Shown here: one piece after another, positions 1 through 8,477 of the stretch | Layout: the number at the start of each line of letters is the position of its first letter | Numbering within the stretch: position 1 is the first letter of the stretch | Source of the DNA: a virus | Direction: 5' to 3' (one strand) | Virus record (IMG/VR): IMGVR_UViG_3300009433_000029 | Location: 1-30,906 of that record | DNA length: 30,906 nt | Notes under the pieces: generated by a model | Told to the model about the DNA's origin: nothing | Databases searched by the model: none | What the model saw: only the letters and a program-made list of their open reading frames with translations | Program-made: the position numbers and the translations under genes

Positions 1-2176
1 AGGTATTCTTAAAAAAAAGAATAGAAATAGGTCATGGAAATATGGCTATGATGAAAAGTATGATGTTGTTGTAATTTCTAAAACAGGTGAGGTAGGTGAG
101 ATATATGAAATTAACGGACTTAGAATTGGATTACCTAAAGCTCCAGAGTCTCTTCAAAGAGACAACAATAAGTGGGAAAGAAAAGAGCCTCCAAAGGCAA
201 TCTTAAAAATACAATCTATATTTCAATGGAATGAGCACCCTAATACTTTTAAAGCTCAATGGGTAGACTACATTGAAAATGAATTTGATAAAAGAGAGCA
301 AGGCTATTGGTTTGTAAACAATAACAAAAGTACATATATAACTGGGTCACATTACATGTATCTTCAATGGACAAAGATTGATGTTGGTTATCCAGATTTT
401 AGGGAAGCTAATAGAATTTTTTATATTTTTTGGGAAGCAAGCAGAGCAGACAAAAGAAGTTTTGGAATGGTCTATTTAAAGATAAGACGTTCTGGATTTT
501 CTTTTATGGGCTCTTCAGAGTGCGTAAACACCGGAACACTTGCAAAAGACTCAAGAGTAGGTATTCTTTCTAAAACAGGTTCAGATTCTAAAAAAATGTT
601 TACAGATAAAGTAGTGCCTATTTCTAATAGACTTCCGTTTTTTTTTAAACCTATTCAGGATGGTATGGATAAACCAAAAACTGAGCTTGCGTTTAGAATA
701 CCCGCCTCTAAGATTACTAAAAAAAATATGTATGAAGTAGTGGATAATGAATTAACTGGATTAGACACCACTATTGATTGGAAAAACACAGATGACAACT
801 CTTACGATGGTGAAAAGCTTTTACTTCTTGTTCATGATGAGAGCGGTAAATGGATAAAACCAAATAACATCCTTAACAACTGGAGGGTTACTAAAACTTG
901 TTTAAGATTAGGTAGTAAAATTATTGGCAAGTGCTTAATGGGTTCTACCTCTAATGCATTAGACAAGGGTGGTAATAATTTTAAAAAACTGTATGAGGAT
1001 TCAGATGTAAACAAAAGAAACGCCAACGGACAAACAAAAAGTGGTATGTACTCTTTGTTTATTCCTATGGAAATGAACATGGAGGGATTTATAGATGTAT
1101 ATGGACAGCCTGTCCTTAGAGTTCCTAAAGAAAAACGTAAAGGTGTTGATGGTGAGTGGATTACAAACGGAGCTGTAAATTACTGGGAGGCTGAAGTAGA
1201 TTCCTTGAAGCACGATGCTGATGCTCTTAATGAATTTTATCGGCAGTTTCCTAGAACAGAGTCGCACGCATTTAGAGATGAAAGTAAATCATCACTATTT
1301 AACCTCACTAAAATATATCAACAGATAGATTATAATGACTCTCTTATTATGCAGCACCATTTAACACGAGGTAAGTTTTATTGGGAGAATGGTATAAAAG
1401 ATACTAAGGTAATTTTTAGTCCTGATAAAAAAGGACGTTTTTTAATAGGATGGGTTCCTTCAAAAAACTTACAAAATAGAGTAATAAAAAGAAACGGATT
1501 GCATTATCCAGGGAATGAGCATATAGGGGCGTTTGGTTGTGACTCCTATGATATATCAGGAACTGTAGGCGGAGGGGGCTCTAATGGAGCGCTGCACGGC
1601 ATGACGACTTTTAGCATGGAAGAAGCTCCAGCAAATGAGTTTTTTTTACAGTATGTAGCTAGACCACAAACAGCTGAGATATTTTTTGAAGAGGTGCTTA
1701 TGGCTTGCGTGTTTTATGGAATGCCTATCCTTGTAGAAAATAATAAACCTAGATTGTTATACCATTTTAAAAATAGAGGCTATAGACCTTTTTCTATAAA
1801 CAGACCAGATAAACATAAGTCAAAACTTTCTAAAAGTGAAAAAGAGCTGGGTGGTATTCCAAACAGTTCTGAAGATGTAAAACAATCACACGCTGCCGCA
1901 ATAGAATCATACATAGAAAAAAATGTAGGATTAGATTTAGAGGGCACATTTAGAGAACAAAACGAGATGGGCAATATGCTCTTTACCAGAACCTTAGAGG
2001 ACTGGGCTAAGTTTGATATAAACAACAGAACTAAGTTTGATGCCAGTATTAGTTCTGGACTAGCAATAATGGCAACACAAAAGCATATGTACCAGGTAGA
2101 GAAAAAACAATCAAAAATAAACCTTAACTTTGCCAGGTATACAAATAAGGGAACTTTAAGTGAATTAATTAGATAG
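1..2176 (+). CDS. terL: Terminase large subunit (5' partial)
   Basis: This is the ATPase and nuclease motor that packages DNA into the prohead. The frame is open from the left edge (first full codon at base 2), so the true start is outside the window; the ATG at 356 is internal because clearly coding sequence precedes it. Visible motifs: a Walker A-like segment KIRRSGFSF around 479-505; a hydrophobic strand ending in Asp-Glu (LLLLVHDE, acidic pair at 836-841) as Walker B; a coupling-type GSTSN at 941-955. The C-terminal RNase H-like nuclease shows GCDSYD (first Asp at 1541), ILVENN (Glu at 1736) and a later SEDVKQSH. The ATPase segment strongly resembles terminases of crAss-like phages from memory. 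The stop codon touches the portal ATG, so the two genes are probably translationally coupled. Confidence 0.93.
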   Translation, partial: GILKKKNRNRSWKYGYDEKYDVVVISKTGEVGEIYEINGLRIGLPKAPESLQRDNNKWERKEPPKAILKIQSIFQWNEHPNTFKAQWVDYIENEFDKREQGYWFVNNNKSTYITGSHYMYLQWTKIDVGYPDFREANRIFYIFWEASRADKRSFGMVYLKIRRSGFSFMGSSECVNTGTLAKDSRVGILSKTGSDSKKMFTDKVVPISNRLPFFFKPIQDGMDKPKTELAFRIPASKITKKNMYEVVDNELTGLDTTIDWKNTDDNSYDGEKLLLLVHDESGKWIKPNNILNNWRVTKTCLRLGSKIIGKCLMGSTSNALDKGGNNFKKLYEDSDVNKRNANGQTKSGMYSLFIPMEMNMEGFIDVYGQPVLRVPKEKRKGVDGEWITNGAVNYWEAEVDSLKHDADALNEFYRQFPRTESHAFRDESKSSLFNLTKIYQQIDYNDSLIMQHHLTRGKFYWENGIKDTKVIFSPDKKGRFLIGWVPSKNLQNRVIKRNGLHYPGNEHIGAFGCDSYDISGTVGGGGSNGALHGMTTFSMEEAPANEFFLQYVARPQTAEIFFEEVLMACVFYGMPILVENNKPRLLYHFKNRGYRPFSINRPDKHKSKLSKSEKELGGIPNSSEDVKQSHAAAIESYIEKNVGLDLEGTFREQNEMGNMLFTRTLEDWAKFDINNRTKFDASISSGLAIMATQKHMYQVEKKQSKINLNFARYTNKGTLSELIR

Positions 2177-4612
2177 ATGAAGGATGTTACAATAGACATT
2201 GCATCTACAGGCTTTCCAAGTCAATTTGTCTCAGACGCTGAAAAAGCTACAGACGAATTTGGTTTACAGATAGGACAGGCTATTCAGTACGAATGGTTTA
2301 AAAAAGATGGAAACCAGTGTAGATATTATAATCAATGGCGGGACTTTCACAGACTGCGATTATATGCTAGGGGCGAGCAGTCCATAGCTAAATACAAAAA
2401 CGAATTAGCAATTGATGGAGACTTGTCTTATCTAAATTTAGATTGGACACCTGTGCCTATACTTCCAAAGTTTGTTGACATTGTAGTCAATGGAATGCAA
2501 GACAGAGAGTTTAAGGTTAAGGCTTATGCTCAAGATGCATTATCACAAGCTAAGAGAAGCAAGTATCAAGATATGATAGAGGGTCAGATGGCCGCTAAAG
2601 ATATTCTTACTACTATACAGGAGCAGACAGGAGTAGACCCGTTTATAATGGACCCTGATGATTTGCCCTCTTCTGATGAGGAGCTTTCACTTTATATGAA
2701 CCTCAACTATAAACCTGCAATTGAGATTGCAGAAGAAGAAGCAGTAGATACTATGTTTTCAGAAAATCATTATGATGATATTCGTAAACAAATAGACTAT
2801 GACTCTACAGTTATAGGAATGTCTGTAGCTAAACACGAATTTTTACCCGGTGCTGGAGTTCAAATATCTTATGTAGACCCAGCTAATGTTGTATACAGTT
2901 ATACTGAAGACCCGCATTTTAAAGATTGTTTTTACTGGGGTGAAATCAAAACATTACCAATAGGCGAATTATTAAAGATAGACCCTAGTCTTACTCGTGA
3001 AGATTTAGAAGAAATATCTAAATATAGCCAGAGCTGGTATGACTATTATAATGTAGCTCAGTTTTATGAGAATGATATTTTTTATAGAGACACTTGTACT
3101 CTAATGTATTTTAATTATAAGACCACTAAAAAGATGGTTTATAAAAAAAGAATACTTGAAGGTGGTGGTTCTAAGATGATAGAAAAAGATGACACTTTCA
3201 ATCCTCCACAAGAAATGATGGAAGACGGAAAGTTTGAAAAAATAGAAAAAACTATTGACGTATGGTATGATGGTGTAATGGTAATGGGTACTAATATTAT
3301 TCTCAAGTGGGAACTTGCTAAAAATATGGTTAGACCTAAGTCATCATCACAGCACGCTTTACCAAATTATGTTGCCGTAGCACCAAGAATGTACAAAGGA
3401 GTCATTGAGTCTTTAGTAAGGCGAATGATTCCTTTTGCTGATTTAATACAGATGACTCATTTAAAATTACAACAGGTTATAGCTAGAGTTGTGCCTGATG
3501 GAGTTTATATAGACGCAGATGGTATTAATGAAGTAGACTTGGGAACAGGTGCAGCATACGACCCTTCAGATGCTTTAAGACTATACTTTCAAACAGGTAG
3601 TGTAGTCGGTAGAAGCTATACTCAAGAAGGAGAGTATAATCAAGGTAAAATACCTATACAGCAGCTCACAAGCAATTCAGGCGCTTCTAAGACACAAATG
3701 CTTATAGCTAACTACAACCACTACCTAGACATGATTCGTGGTGTAACAGGCTTAAATGAAGCCAGAGACGGTTCTACACCTTCTCCTGAAGCTTTAGTTG
3801 GTGTTCAAAAACTAGCAGCATTAAACTCAAACACTGCAACTAGACATATATTAGACGGAAGTCTTTATATATATCGTTCATTAGCAGAGGCTTTAACTTA
3901 TAGAGTAGCTGATATTTTAGAGTACTCAGATTTTAAAGAAGACTTTATAAATAAAATTGGCAAGTATAATGTAAGTATACTAGGTGAAATATCTGACTTG
4001 TATATATATGACTTTGGAGTATTTATAGAACTTTCTCCAGACGAAGAGCAAAAAGCTATGCTTGAGCAGAACATACAAATGGCTTTATCTAAACAAGATA
4101 TTAATCTTGAAGATGCTATTGATATTCGTGAGATAAAAAACCTGAAGCTAGCTAATCAATTATTAAAAGTTAAGAGACTTGCTAAACAAGAGCGTGATGA
4201 AAAAATGGCTATGCAAAAACAAGCTATGACCGCTCAACAGCAACTCAAGTCTCAAGAAATGGCTTCTCAAGTAGCTATGCAAAAGATAGAGTTAGAGACT
4301 CAATCTAAAATGAAAGTTAAGCAAGCTGAAATAGCTTTTGAAATAGAAAAACAAAAAGCAGAGGCACAGCTTAAATCTCAATTGATGCAGCAGGAGTTTG
4401 ATTACAATATTCAACTTCGCAACACAAGCGAACAAGCCCTAGCTTTTAGAGAGGGTGAAAGAGAACAAGCTAAGAGCGATAGAATTAGTCAGCAAAATAG
4501 CGAGCAGTCTAAATTAATTACACAACGTAAAAATAATTTACCTCCTCAAAACTTTGAGTCTAATGAAGACAGCCTTGATGGCTTTGATTTATCGGAGTTT
4601 TCACCTCGATAA
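2177..4612 (+). CDS. Portal protein
   Basis: 811 residues, starting immediately after the terminase stop. The portal forms the dodecameric ring at the capsid vertex through which DNA passes and on which the tail assembles. Supporting features: position between terminase and scaffold/capsid genes; an N-terminal segment (about residues 82-107) with DLSYLNLDWTPVPILPKFVD, which I recognise from crAss-like portals; a mixed alpha/beta body; a long Gln/Lys/Glu-rich helical region at about 660-760, likely a coiled coil forming the barrel or crown inside the capsid; and an acidic C-terminus (ESNEDSLDGFDLSEFS). The length is at the large end for portals, as in crAss-like viruses. The gene ends TAA; 45 bases with a promoter element follow. 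Confidence 0.88.
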   Translation: MKDVTIDIASTGFPSQFVSDAEKATDEFGLQIGQAIQYEWFKKDGNQCRYYNQWRDFHRLRLYARGEQSIAKYKNELAIDGDLSYLNLDWTPVPILPKFVDIVVNGMQDREFKVKAYAQDALSQAKRSKYQDMIEGQMAAKDILTTIQEQTGVDPFIMDPDDLPSSDEELSLYMNLNYKPAIEIAEEEAVDTMFSENHYDDIRKQIDYDSTVIGMSVAKHEFLPGAGVQISYVDPANVVYSYTEDPHFKDCFYWGEIKTLPIGELLKIDPSLTREDLEEISKYSQSWYDYYNVAQFYENDIFYRDTCTLMYFNYKTTKKMVYKKRILEGGGSKMIEKDDTFNPPQEMMEDGKFEKIEKTIDVWYDGVMVMGTNIILKWELAKNMVRPKSSSQHALPNYVAVAPRMYKGVIESLVRRMIPFADLIQMTHLKLQQVIARVVPDGVYIDADGINEVDLGTGAAYDPSDALRLYFQTGSVVGRSYTQEGEYNQGKIPIQQLTSNSGASKTQMLIANYNHYLDMIRGVTGLNEARDGSTPSPEALVGVQKLAALNSNTATRHILDGSLYIYRSLAEALTYRVADILEYSDFKEDFINKIGKYNVSILGEISDLYIYDFGVFIELSPDEEQKAMLEQNIQMALSKQDINLEDAIDIREIKNLKLANQLLKVKRLAKQERDEKMAMQKQAMTAQQQLKSQEMASQVAMQKIELETQSKMKVKQAEIAFEIEKQKAEAQLKSQLMQQEFDYNIQLRNTSEQALAFREGEREQAKSDRISQQNSEQSKLITQRKNNLPPQNFESNEDSLDGFDLSEFSPR

Positions 4613-4631
4613 TGAGCGTTATTATTTTAAC

Positions 4632-4639
4632 TAACTTTG
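4632..4639 (+). promoter_or_regulatory. Bacteroidetes-type -7 element before scaffold gene
   Basis: TAACTTTG matches the Bacteroidetes consensus TAnnTTTG exactly and lies 18 bases before the scaffold ATG, in the 45-base gap after the portal gene. No good TTTG or TTG -33 box is found at 17-21 bases upstream. The expected transcript start would leave a leader of roughly a dozen bases. Confidence 0.6.
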
Positions 4640-4657
4640 TAACTTAAATTAAATTAA

Positions 4658-5815
4658 ATGGAATTAAAAGTAAAAGCAGTAGAAGCTGTAGAAGAAAAAT
4701 CAATGCAAGAAGTCGAAAAAGAACTTCTTGACAAACATGAAGAAAAATTAATTGAGGAAGATAAAGCAGCAGAAGAAACTCCTCAAGTAAAAATGGACTT
4801 TGCGGAAGATGGCAGTGATAAAACTGTTAATGAAGCAAAAGAAACTTCTGAAGAAAAACCAGAGCCAGTTCAAGAACCGGCTGAATTATCTGAAGAGGAC
4901 GTTCTTTCATATATTGGAAAAAGATATGGTAGGGAAATTAATTCATTAGATGAATTAAATGCAGCCAGAGAAGAAGCTGAAGAGCTTCCTGAAGATGTTG
5001 CATCCTACTTTAAGTATAAAAAAGAAACAGGAAGAGGTATTGAAGACTATGTAAGATTACAAAAAGACTTTAGTGCTATGAATCCTGATACTTTGCTAAG
5101 AGAGTATTTGACAATTACAGAAGGCGAAGGTTTAGACCCTGAAGATATAGATTCTCTAATGGAGGATTTTTCTTATGATGAAGAACTAGATGACGAATCT
5201 GTAGTTAAAAAAACTAAACTAGCAAAAAAGAAAACTATTGCCAAAGCAAAGAAGTTTTTTAATGAGCAAAAAGAATTATACAAGCAGCCCCTTGAGTCGA
5301 GACCGGCTGCTGATTCTCAGAGCAACAATGAAGAACTTCAAGAGTATAGGCAATATTTAGAATCTGCTAAAACTCAACAACAGGAAAGTGAGACAAAACG
5401 AAATTGGTTTTTAAAAGAATCCGATAAAGTTTTTACTGATGATTTCAAAGGTTTTGATTTCGTGCTTGACGACAAAACAGTAACTTTCTCTCCCGGTGAT
5501 GCGCAGACCATTAAGAAAAATCAAGAGACTCCGATGAACTTTATTAATAAGTACTTGGATGACAAGGGTTTAATTAGTGACGCTGCCGGATACCATAGAG
5601 CTTTATCAATAGCAATGAATCCTGACAAATTTGCCAACTTCTTTTATGAACAAGGCAAGTCTGAAGCTACGGAAGATGTGATACGCAAAACTAAGAATAT
5701 AAATATGACTGAGCGTAAAACACCTGAAATAACTAATAAGGGAGGATTTCAAGTTAAGTCAGTTAACCCTGATTCGGGACGAGGCTTAAAAATAAGAAGT
5801 ATTAAACGAAAATAA
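4658..5815 (+). CDS. Putative head scaffolding protein
   Basis: 385 residues between the portal and major capsid genes, the usual place for a scaffold. The first 90 residues are extremely rich in Glu and Lys with little hydrophobic content, the middle is predicted helical and acidic, and the last 20 residues are basic (SGRGLKIRSIKRK), as expected of a scaffold whose C-terminus binds the capsid inner surface. A short segment near residues 265-320 (FDFVLDDKTVTFSPGD, then MNFINKYLDDKG) looks like a small folded domain. No protease signature is visible, so I do not call it a prohead protease. The ATG at 4658 follows an A/T-only leader (AAATTAAATTAA) and the promoter element at 4632. Function is inferred from position and composition, not from a recognised domain. 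Confidence 0.6.
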   Translation: MELKVKAVEAVEEKSMQEVEKELLDKHEEKLIEEDKAAEETPQVKMDFAEDGSDKTVNEAKETSEEKPEPVQEPAELSEEDVLSYIGKRYGREINSLDELNAAREEAEELPEDVASYFKYKKETGRGIEDYVRLQKDFSAMNPDTLLREYLTITEGEGLDPEDIDSLMEDFSYDEELDDESVVKKTKLAKKKTIAKAKKFFNEQKELYKQPLESRPAADSQSNNEELQEYRQYLESAKTQQQESETKRNWFLKESDKVFTDDFKGFDFVLDDKTVTFSPGDAQTIKKNQETPMNFINKYLDDKGLISDAAGYHRALSIAMNPDKFANFFYEQGKSEATEDVIRKTKNINMTERKTPEITNKGGFQVKSVNPDSGRGLKIRSIKRK

Positions 5816-5834
5816 ATTTTAAAAATTAATTATT

Positions 5835-7259
5835 ATGGCTGGAGCAGTTCAAGCAACCCCAGGGTTTGCTTTACAACCGAGTGCAGAACAAGTAGCACTC
5901 TCAACCAATTACATAACTAACTTCGACTTTTTAAATCAGTATCTACCTGATACTTATGAGAAAGAGTTCGAAAGATATGGTAATCGTACCATTGCATCGT
6001 TTCTACGTTTAGTAGGAGCTGAAATGCCTTCTAATTCTGACCTTATCAAATGGGCAGAGCAAGGAAGACTACACACTAAATATACTAACTGTGCTTCTAA
6101 TGCAGCAGCAGCGTCTGATACAGCAACTATTACTGTAAATGATACGCTAGTTCCTAACACTGGAAGTATTGCTATTAGAGCTGGACAAACTATTGTTCTT
6201 TCTGATAACGCAGGTGGTGGATTAAACAAAGCTATCGTTACTTCTGTTGATACAGCAAACGGTACTTTTAATGTAGCTTATTATGAAGCTGGTGGACAAA
6301 TAGGTGGAGCAGGTGGCTTTACTTATACTGTATTTATTTATGGTTCTGAATTTAAAAAAGGAACTAACGGAATGGTAGGCTCACTAGAAGCTGATGATGT
6401 ATTCTTTGACAACTCACCAATTATCATTAAAGACAAGTACGCTGTAAGCGGGTCTGATATGGCACAAATTGGATGGGTAGAAGTGACTACTGAAAACGGA
6501 GCTTCTGGATACCTATGGTATTTAAAGTCGGAGCACGAAACTAGATTACGTTTTGATGACTATCTTGAAACTTCTATGATTGAAGCAGTACCAGCTGAAG
6601 CAGCTTCTGGAGCTATTGCAGCAGGTGGAGATGTAGGAAACAAAGGTTCTGAAGGTATCTTCTACGTTGTTAACGCTAGAGGAAATGTTTGGGGCGGTGG
6701 AAACCCTTCTACATTAGCTGACTTTGATGCAGTTATTTCAAGACTTGATAAGCAAGGTTCAATTGAAGAGAATGTAATCTTCGTTGACAGACAGTTTGGT
6801 TTTGACATAGATGATATGTTAGCAACTCAAAACTCTTATGGAGCAGGAGGAACATCTTATGGATTATTTGACAACGACAAAGATATGGCGTTGAACTTAG
6901 GATTCACAGGATTCCGTAGAGGTTATGACTTTTATAAGTCTGACTGGAAATACTTAAATGACCCAACTATGCGTGGTGGTTTACCTACTGGAGCTAACTC
7001 AGGCCGTATTAACGGACTATTAGTACCAGCTGGTTCAACTACAGTATACGACCAGATTTTAGGTAAGAATGCGAAGAGACCATTTCTTCATGTTCGATAC
7101 AGAGCTTCTGAAACTGAAGACAGACGTTACAAAACTTGGATTACAGGTTCTGCTGGCGGTGCTGCAACTTCAAGCTTAGATGCTATGGAAGTTCACTTTT
7201 TGTCTGAGAGAGCTGTATGTACTTTAGGTGCAAACAACTTCTTCTTATTCCAAGAGTAA
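5835..7259 (+). CDS. Major capsid protein
   Basis: 474 residues; builds the icosahedral shell. Evidence: placement after the scaffold, a strong terminator directly behind the gene, and an N-terminal region (about 28-85) with NFDFLNQYLPD, GNRTIASFLRLVGAEMPS and DLIKWAEQGRLH, which I recognise from capsid proteins of crAss-like and related Bacteroidetes phages (HK97-type fold expected). Residues about 95-170 look like an inserted small beta-barrel (IAIRAGQTIVLS, IVTSVDTANGTFNV), resembling segments in the ring protein at 8478 and the tail protein at 19976. The protein is unusually rich in Gly/Ala/Asn and has the most regular codon use in the window, consistent with very high expression. The start follows an A/T-only leader with no Shine-Dalgarno. 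Confidence 0.88.
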   Translation: MAGAVQATPGFALQPSAEQVALSTNYITNFDFLNQYLPDTYEKEFERYGNRTIASFLRLVGAEMPSNSDLIKWAEQGRLHTKYTNCASNAAAASDTATITVNDTLVPNTGSIAIRAGQTIVLSDNAGGGLNKAIVTSVDTANGTFNVAYYEAGGQIGGAGGFTYTVFIYGSEFKKGTNGMVGSLEADDVFFDNSPIIIKDKYAVSGSDMAQIGWVEVTTENGASGYLWYLKSEHETRLRFDDYLETSMIEAVPAEAASGAIAAGGDVGNKGSEGIFYVVNARGNVWGGGNPSTLADFDAVISRLDKQGSIEENVIFVDRQFGFDIDDMLATQNSYGAGGTSYGLFDNDKDMALNLGFTGFRRGYDFYKSDWKYLNDPTMRGGLPTGANSGRINGLLVPAGSTTVYDQILGKNAKRPFLHVRYRASETEDRRYKTWITGSAGGAATSSLDAMEVHFLSERAVCTLGANNFFLFQE

Positions 7260-7269
7260 TATTTTTACC

Positions 7270-7300
7270 AAGGGAGGTTTAACCGCCTCCCTTTTTTTTT
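7270..7300 (+). terminator. Intrinsic terminator after major capsid gene
   Basis: An 8-bp stem (AAGGGAGG at 7270-7277 with CCTCCCTT at 7286-7293) around an 8-base loop, followed by T's to 7300. It begins 11 bases after the capsid stop. Such an element would limit read-through into the next gene and keep capsid mRNA in excess. Confidence 0.9.
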
Positions 7301-7322
7301 AAATCAAATTAAATTATATATA

Positions 7323-8066
7323 ATGAAAAAAGAATTAAAAGACAGAGTCTATAAACTGACTCGTAACGATGCCCCACTATCACTTATTATACCAGGGGGC
7401 GGTTCAGCAAGACAACCACTACTGTGGTTTGATGATGACAAAGGAATTAATAGAGTTTTAAGATATTCAGCAAATCAAAAATCTTGTTTTGAAGACGAGC
7501 AAGATGGACAGATTCGTAGAGAGCATATTGATTTTATTGATGGGTTTTTATCAGTTCCAAAAAACAACCCAGTTTTACAAGAGTTTTTGCATTTACATCC
7601 TTTAAACGGTAAAAAGTTTGTTGAAGTAAATCAAGAAAAAGACGCTCAACAAGAATTAGAGTTTCTTAGTATGGAGGCTAAGGCTTATACTGAAGCTGAT
7701 AAACTTTCTATAGGTCAAATGGAAAATGTGGCTAGAGTTTTACTTGGAGCAGACGTATCTAAGATGAGCACCGCTGAATTAAAAAGAGATATTTTTGTAG
7801 CAGTAAAACGAGACCCTCAAGGTTTTTTAAGACAGGTAAACGACCCTATGTTAAAACTACAATCTAATGTTCATTTATTTTTTGACAAAGGATTATTATC
7901 ATTTAGAAACAAACAAAAAGAAGTATGGTATAATACATCAACCAATAAAAAAAAGATGTTAACCGTACCTTTTGGTGAAGACCCTATGTTTATTGTGTCT
8001 TCATATTTGCAAAGCGATGATGGCATAGAGACTTTAAAAATGCTTGAAAAACTGCTTGAAGATTAG
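7323..8066 (+). CDS. Conserved-looking phage protein of unknown function
   Basis: 247 residues, unrecognised. It is soluble-looking, mixed charge, with no signal peptide, membrane segment or catalytic motif that I can identify. Notable segments are LSLIIPGGGSARQPLLWFDD near the N-terminus, an HPLNGKKFVEVN stretch at about residue 90-101 and a helical, charged centre (EKDAQQELEFLSMEAKAYTE). Position right behind the capsid gene suggests a virion or assembly role, such as a head-completion or connector factor; that is inference from order only. It lies downstream of the capsid terminator and I see no TAnnTTTG element in the 22-base leader (A/T-rich, ending ATATATA), so it may depend on read-through. 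The last codons overlap the region where the next gene's promoter sits. Confidence 0.75.
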   Translation: MKKELKDRVYKLTRNDAPLSLIIPGGGSARQPLLWFDDDKGINRVLRYSANQKSCFEDEQDGQIRREHIDFIDGFLSVPKNNPVLQEFLHLHPLNGKKFVEVNQEKDAQQELEFLSMEAKAYTEADKLSIGQMENVARVLLGADVSKMSTAELKRDIFVAVKRDPQGFLRQVNDPMLKLQSNVHLFFDKGLLSFRNKQKEVWYNTSTNKKKMLTVPFGEDPMFIVSSYLQSDDGIETLKMLEKLLED

Positions 8067-8069
8067 TTG

Positions 8070-8077
8070 TATCTTTG
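8070..8077 (+). promoter_or_regulatory. Bacteroidetes-type -7 element before small virion gene
   Basis: TATCTTTG, an exact TAnnTTTG match, starts 4 bases after the previous stop codon and lies 29 bases before the ATG at 8107. A possible TTG -33 box at 8044-8046 is 23 bases upstream, slightly long for the consensus spacing. Confidence 0.65.
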
Positions 8078-8106
8078 TTTTTTGTTTAACCCATAAATTT
8101 TTTAAC

Positions 8107-8394
8107 ATGGCAAAATATATTACATTCGATACAGCTAGCGATGGAAATGTTCACCTTGCAGTGGATGGTATTCTTTACGCAGAAACTACAAGTTCAACTG
8201 CTGGAACAATCTTTTTGAAAGGCGGAAGCCACAAATTTACTGTTACTGGAACAGGTTTAACTTCAGGTTTTGGAGCAAATGTTAACGCAGCTTTAGTTCA
8301 AGCAGCAGAAACATCTTGGACAAACGCAGCAATTCCAGTAAGTACATCTGGAGGGCTTTTAGTATTTACTAGCGTAGCTGTAGCTACTATTTAA
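8107..8394 (+). CDS. Small beta-rich protein, candidate capsid decoration protein
   Basis: 95 residues starting MAKYITFDTAS. The frame opens further upstream at a TTG (8044), but that lies inside the preceding gene and upstream of the promoter element at 8070, so the ATG at 8107 is the sensible start. The sequence alternates short beta strands and Gly/Thr/Ser turns (HLAVDGILYAETT, HKFTVTGTGLTSG, GGLLVFTSVAVATI), with no charge-rich helix, no Cys and no membrane segment. It is a single gene bounded by its own promoter (8070-8077) and a strong terminator (8421-8452), an arrangement expected for an abundant structural protein. A head decoration or fibre-type role is inferred from size, fold type and transcription unit; no family was recognised. 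Confidence 0.75.
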   Translation: MAKYITFDTASDGNVHLAVDGILYAETTSSTAGTIFLKGGSHKFTVTGTGLTSGFGANVNAALVQAAETSWTNAAIPVSTSGGLLVFTSVAVATI

Positions 8395-8420
8395 CATTAC
8401 CTTTTTATTAGGTACTAGAG

Positions 8421-8452
8421 AGAGGTCAAAAATAATTGACCTCTTTTTTTTT
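8421..8452 (+). terminator. Intrinsic terminator overlapping the next promoter
   Basis: A 9-bp perfect stem, AGAGGTCAA (8421-8429) with TTGACCTCT (8436-8444), six-base loop AAATAA, then T's to 8452. A weaker 5-bp hairpin (TACCT 8398-8402 with AGGTA 8410-8414) precedes it. The 3' arm of the main stem starts with TTGAC, which also has the right spacing to be the -33 box of the promoter at 8456. Confidence 0.9.
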
Positions 8453-8463
8453 GCTTATCTTTG
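8436..8463 (+). promoter_or_regulatory. Promoter of the tail/connector operon
   Basis: TATCTTTG (8456-8463) is an exact -7 element; TTG at 8436-8438 lies 17 bases upstream and can serve as -33. The -33 box is part of the terminator stem of the previous gene. The next ATG (8478) is 15 bases beyond the element, so the mRNA leader would be very short. This is the best promoter in the window by element plus spacing and probably drives the tail genes that follow. Confidence 0.7.
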
Positions 8464-8477
8464 TAAAAAAGAAAGCG

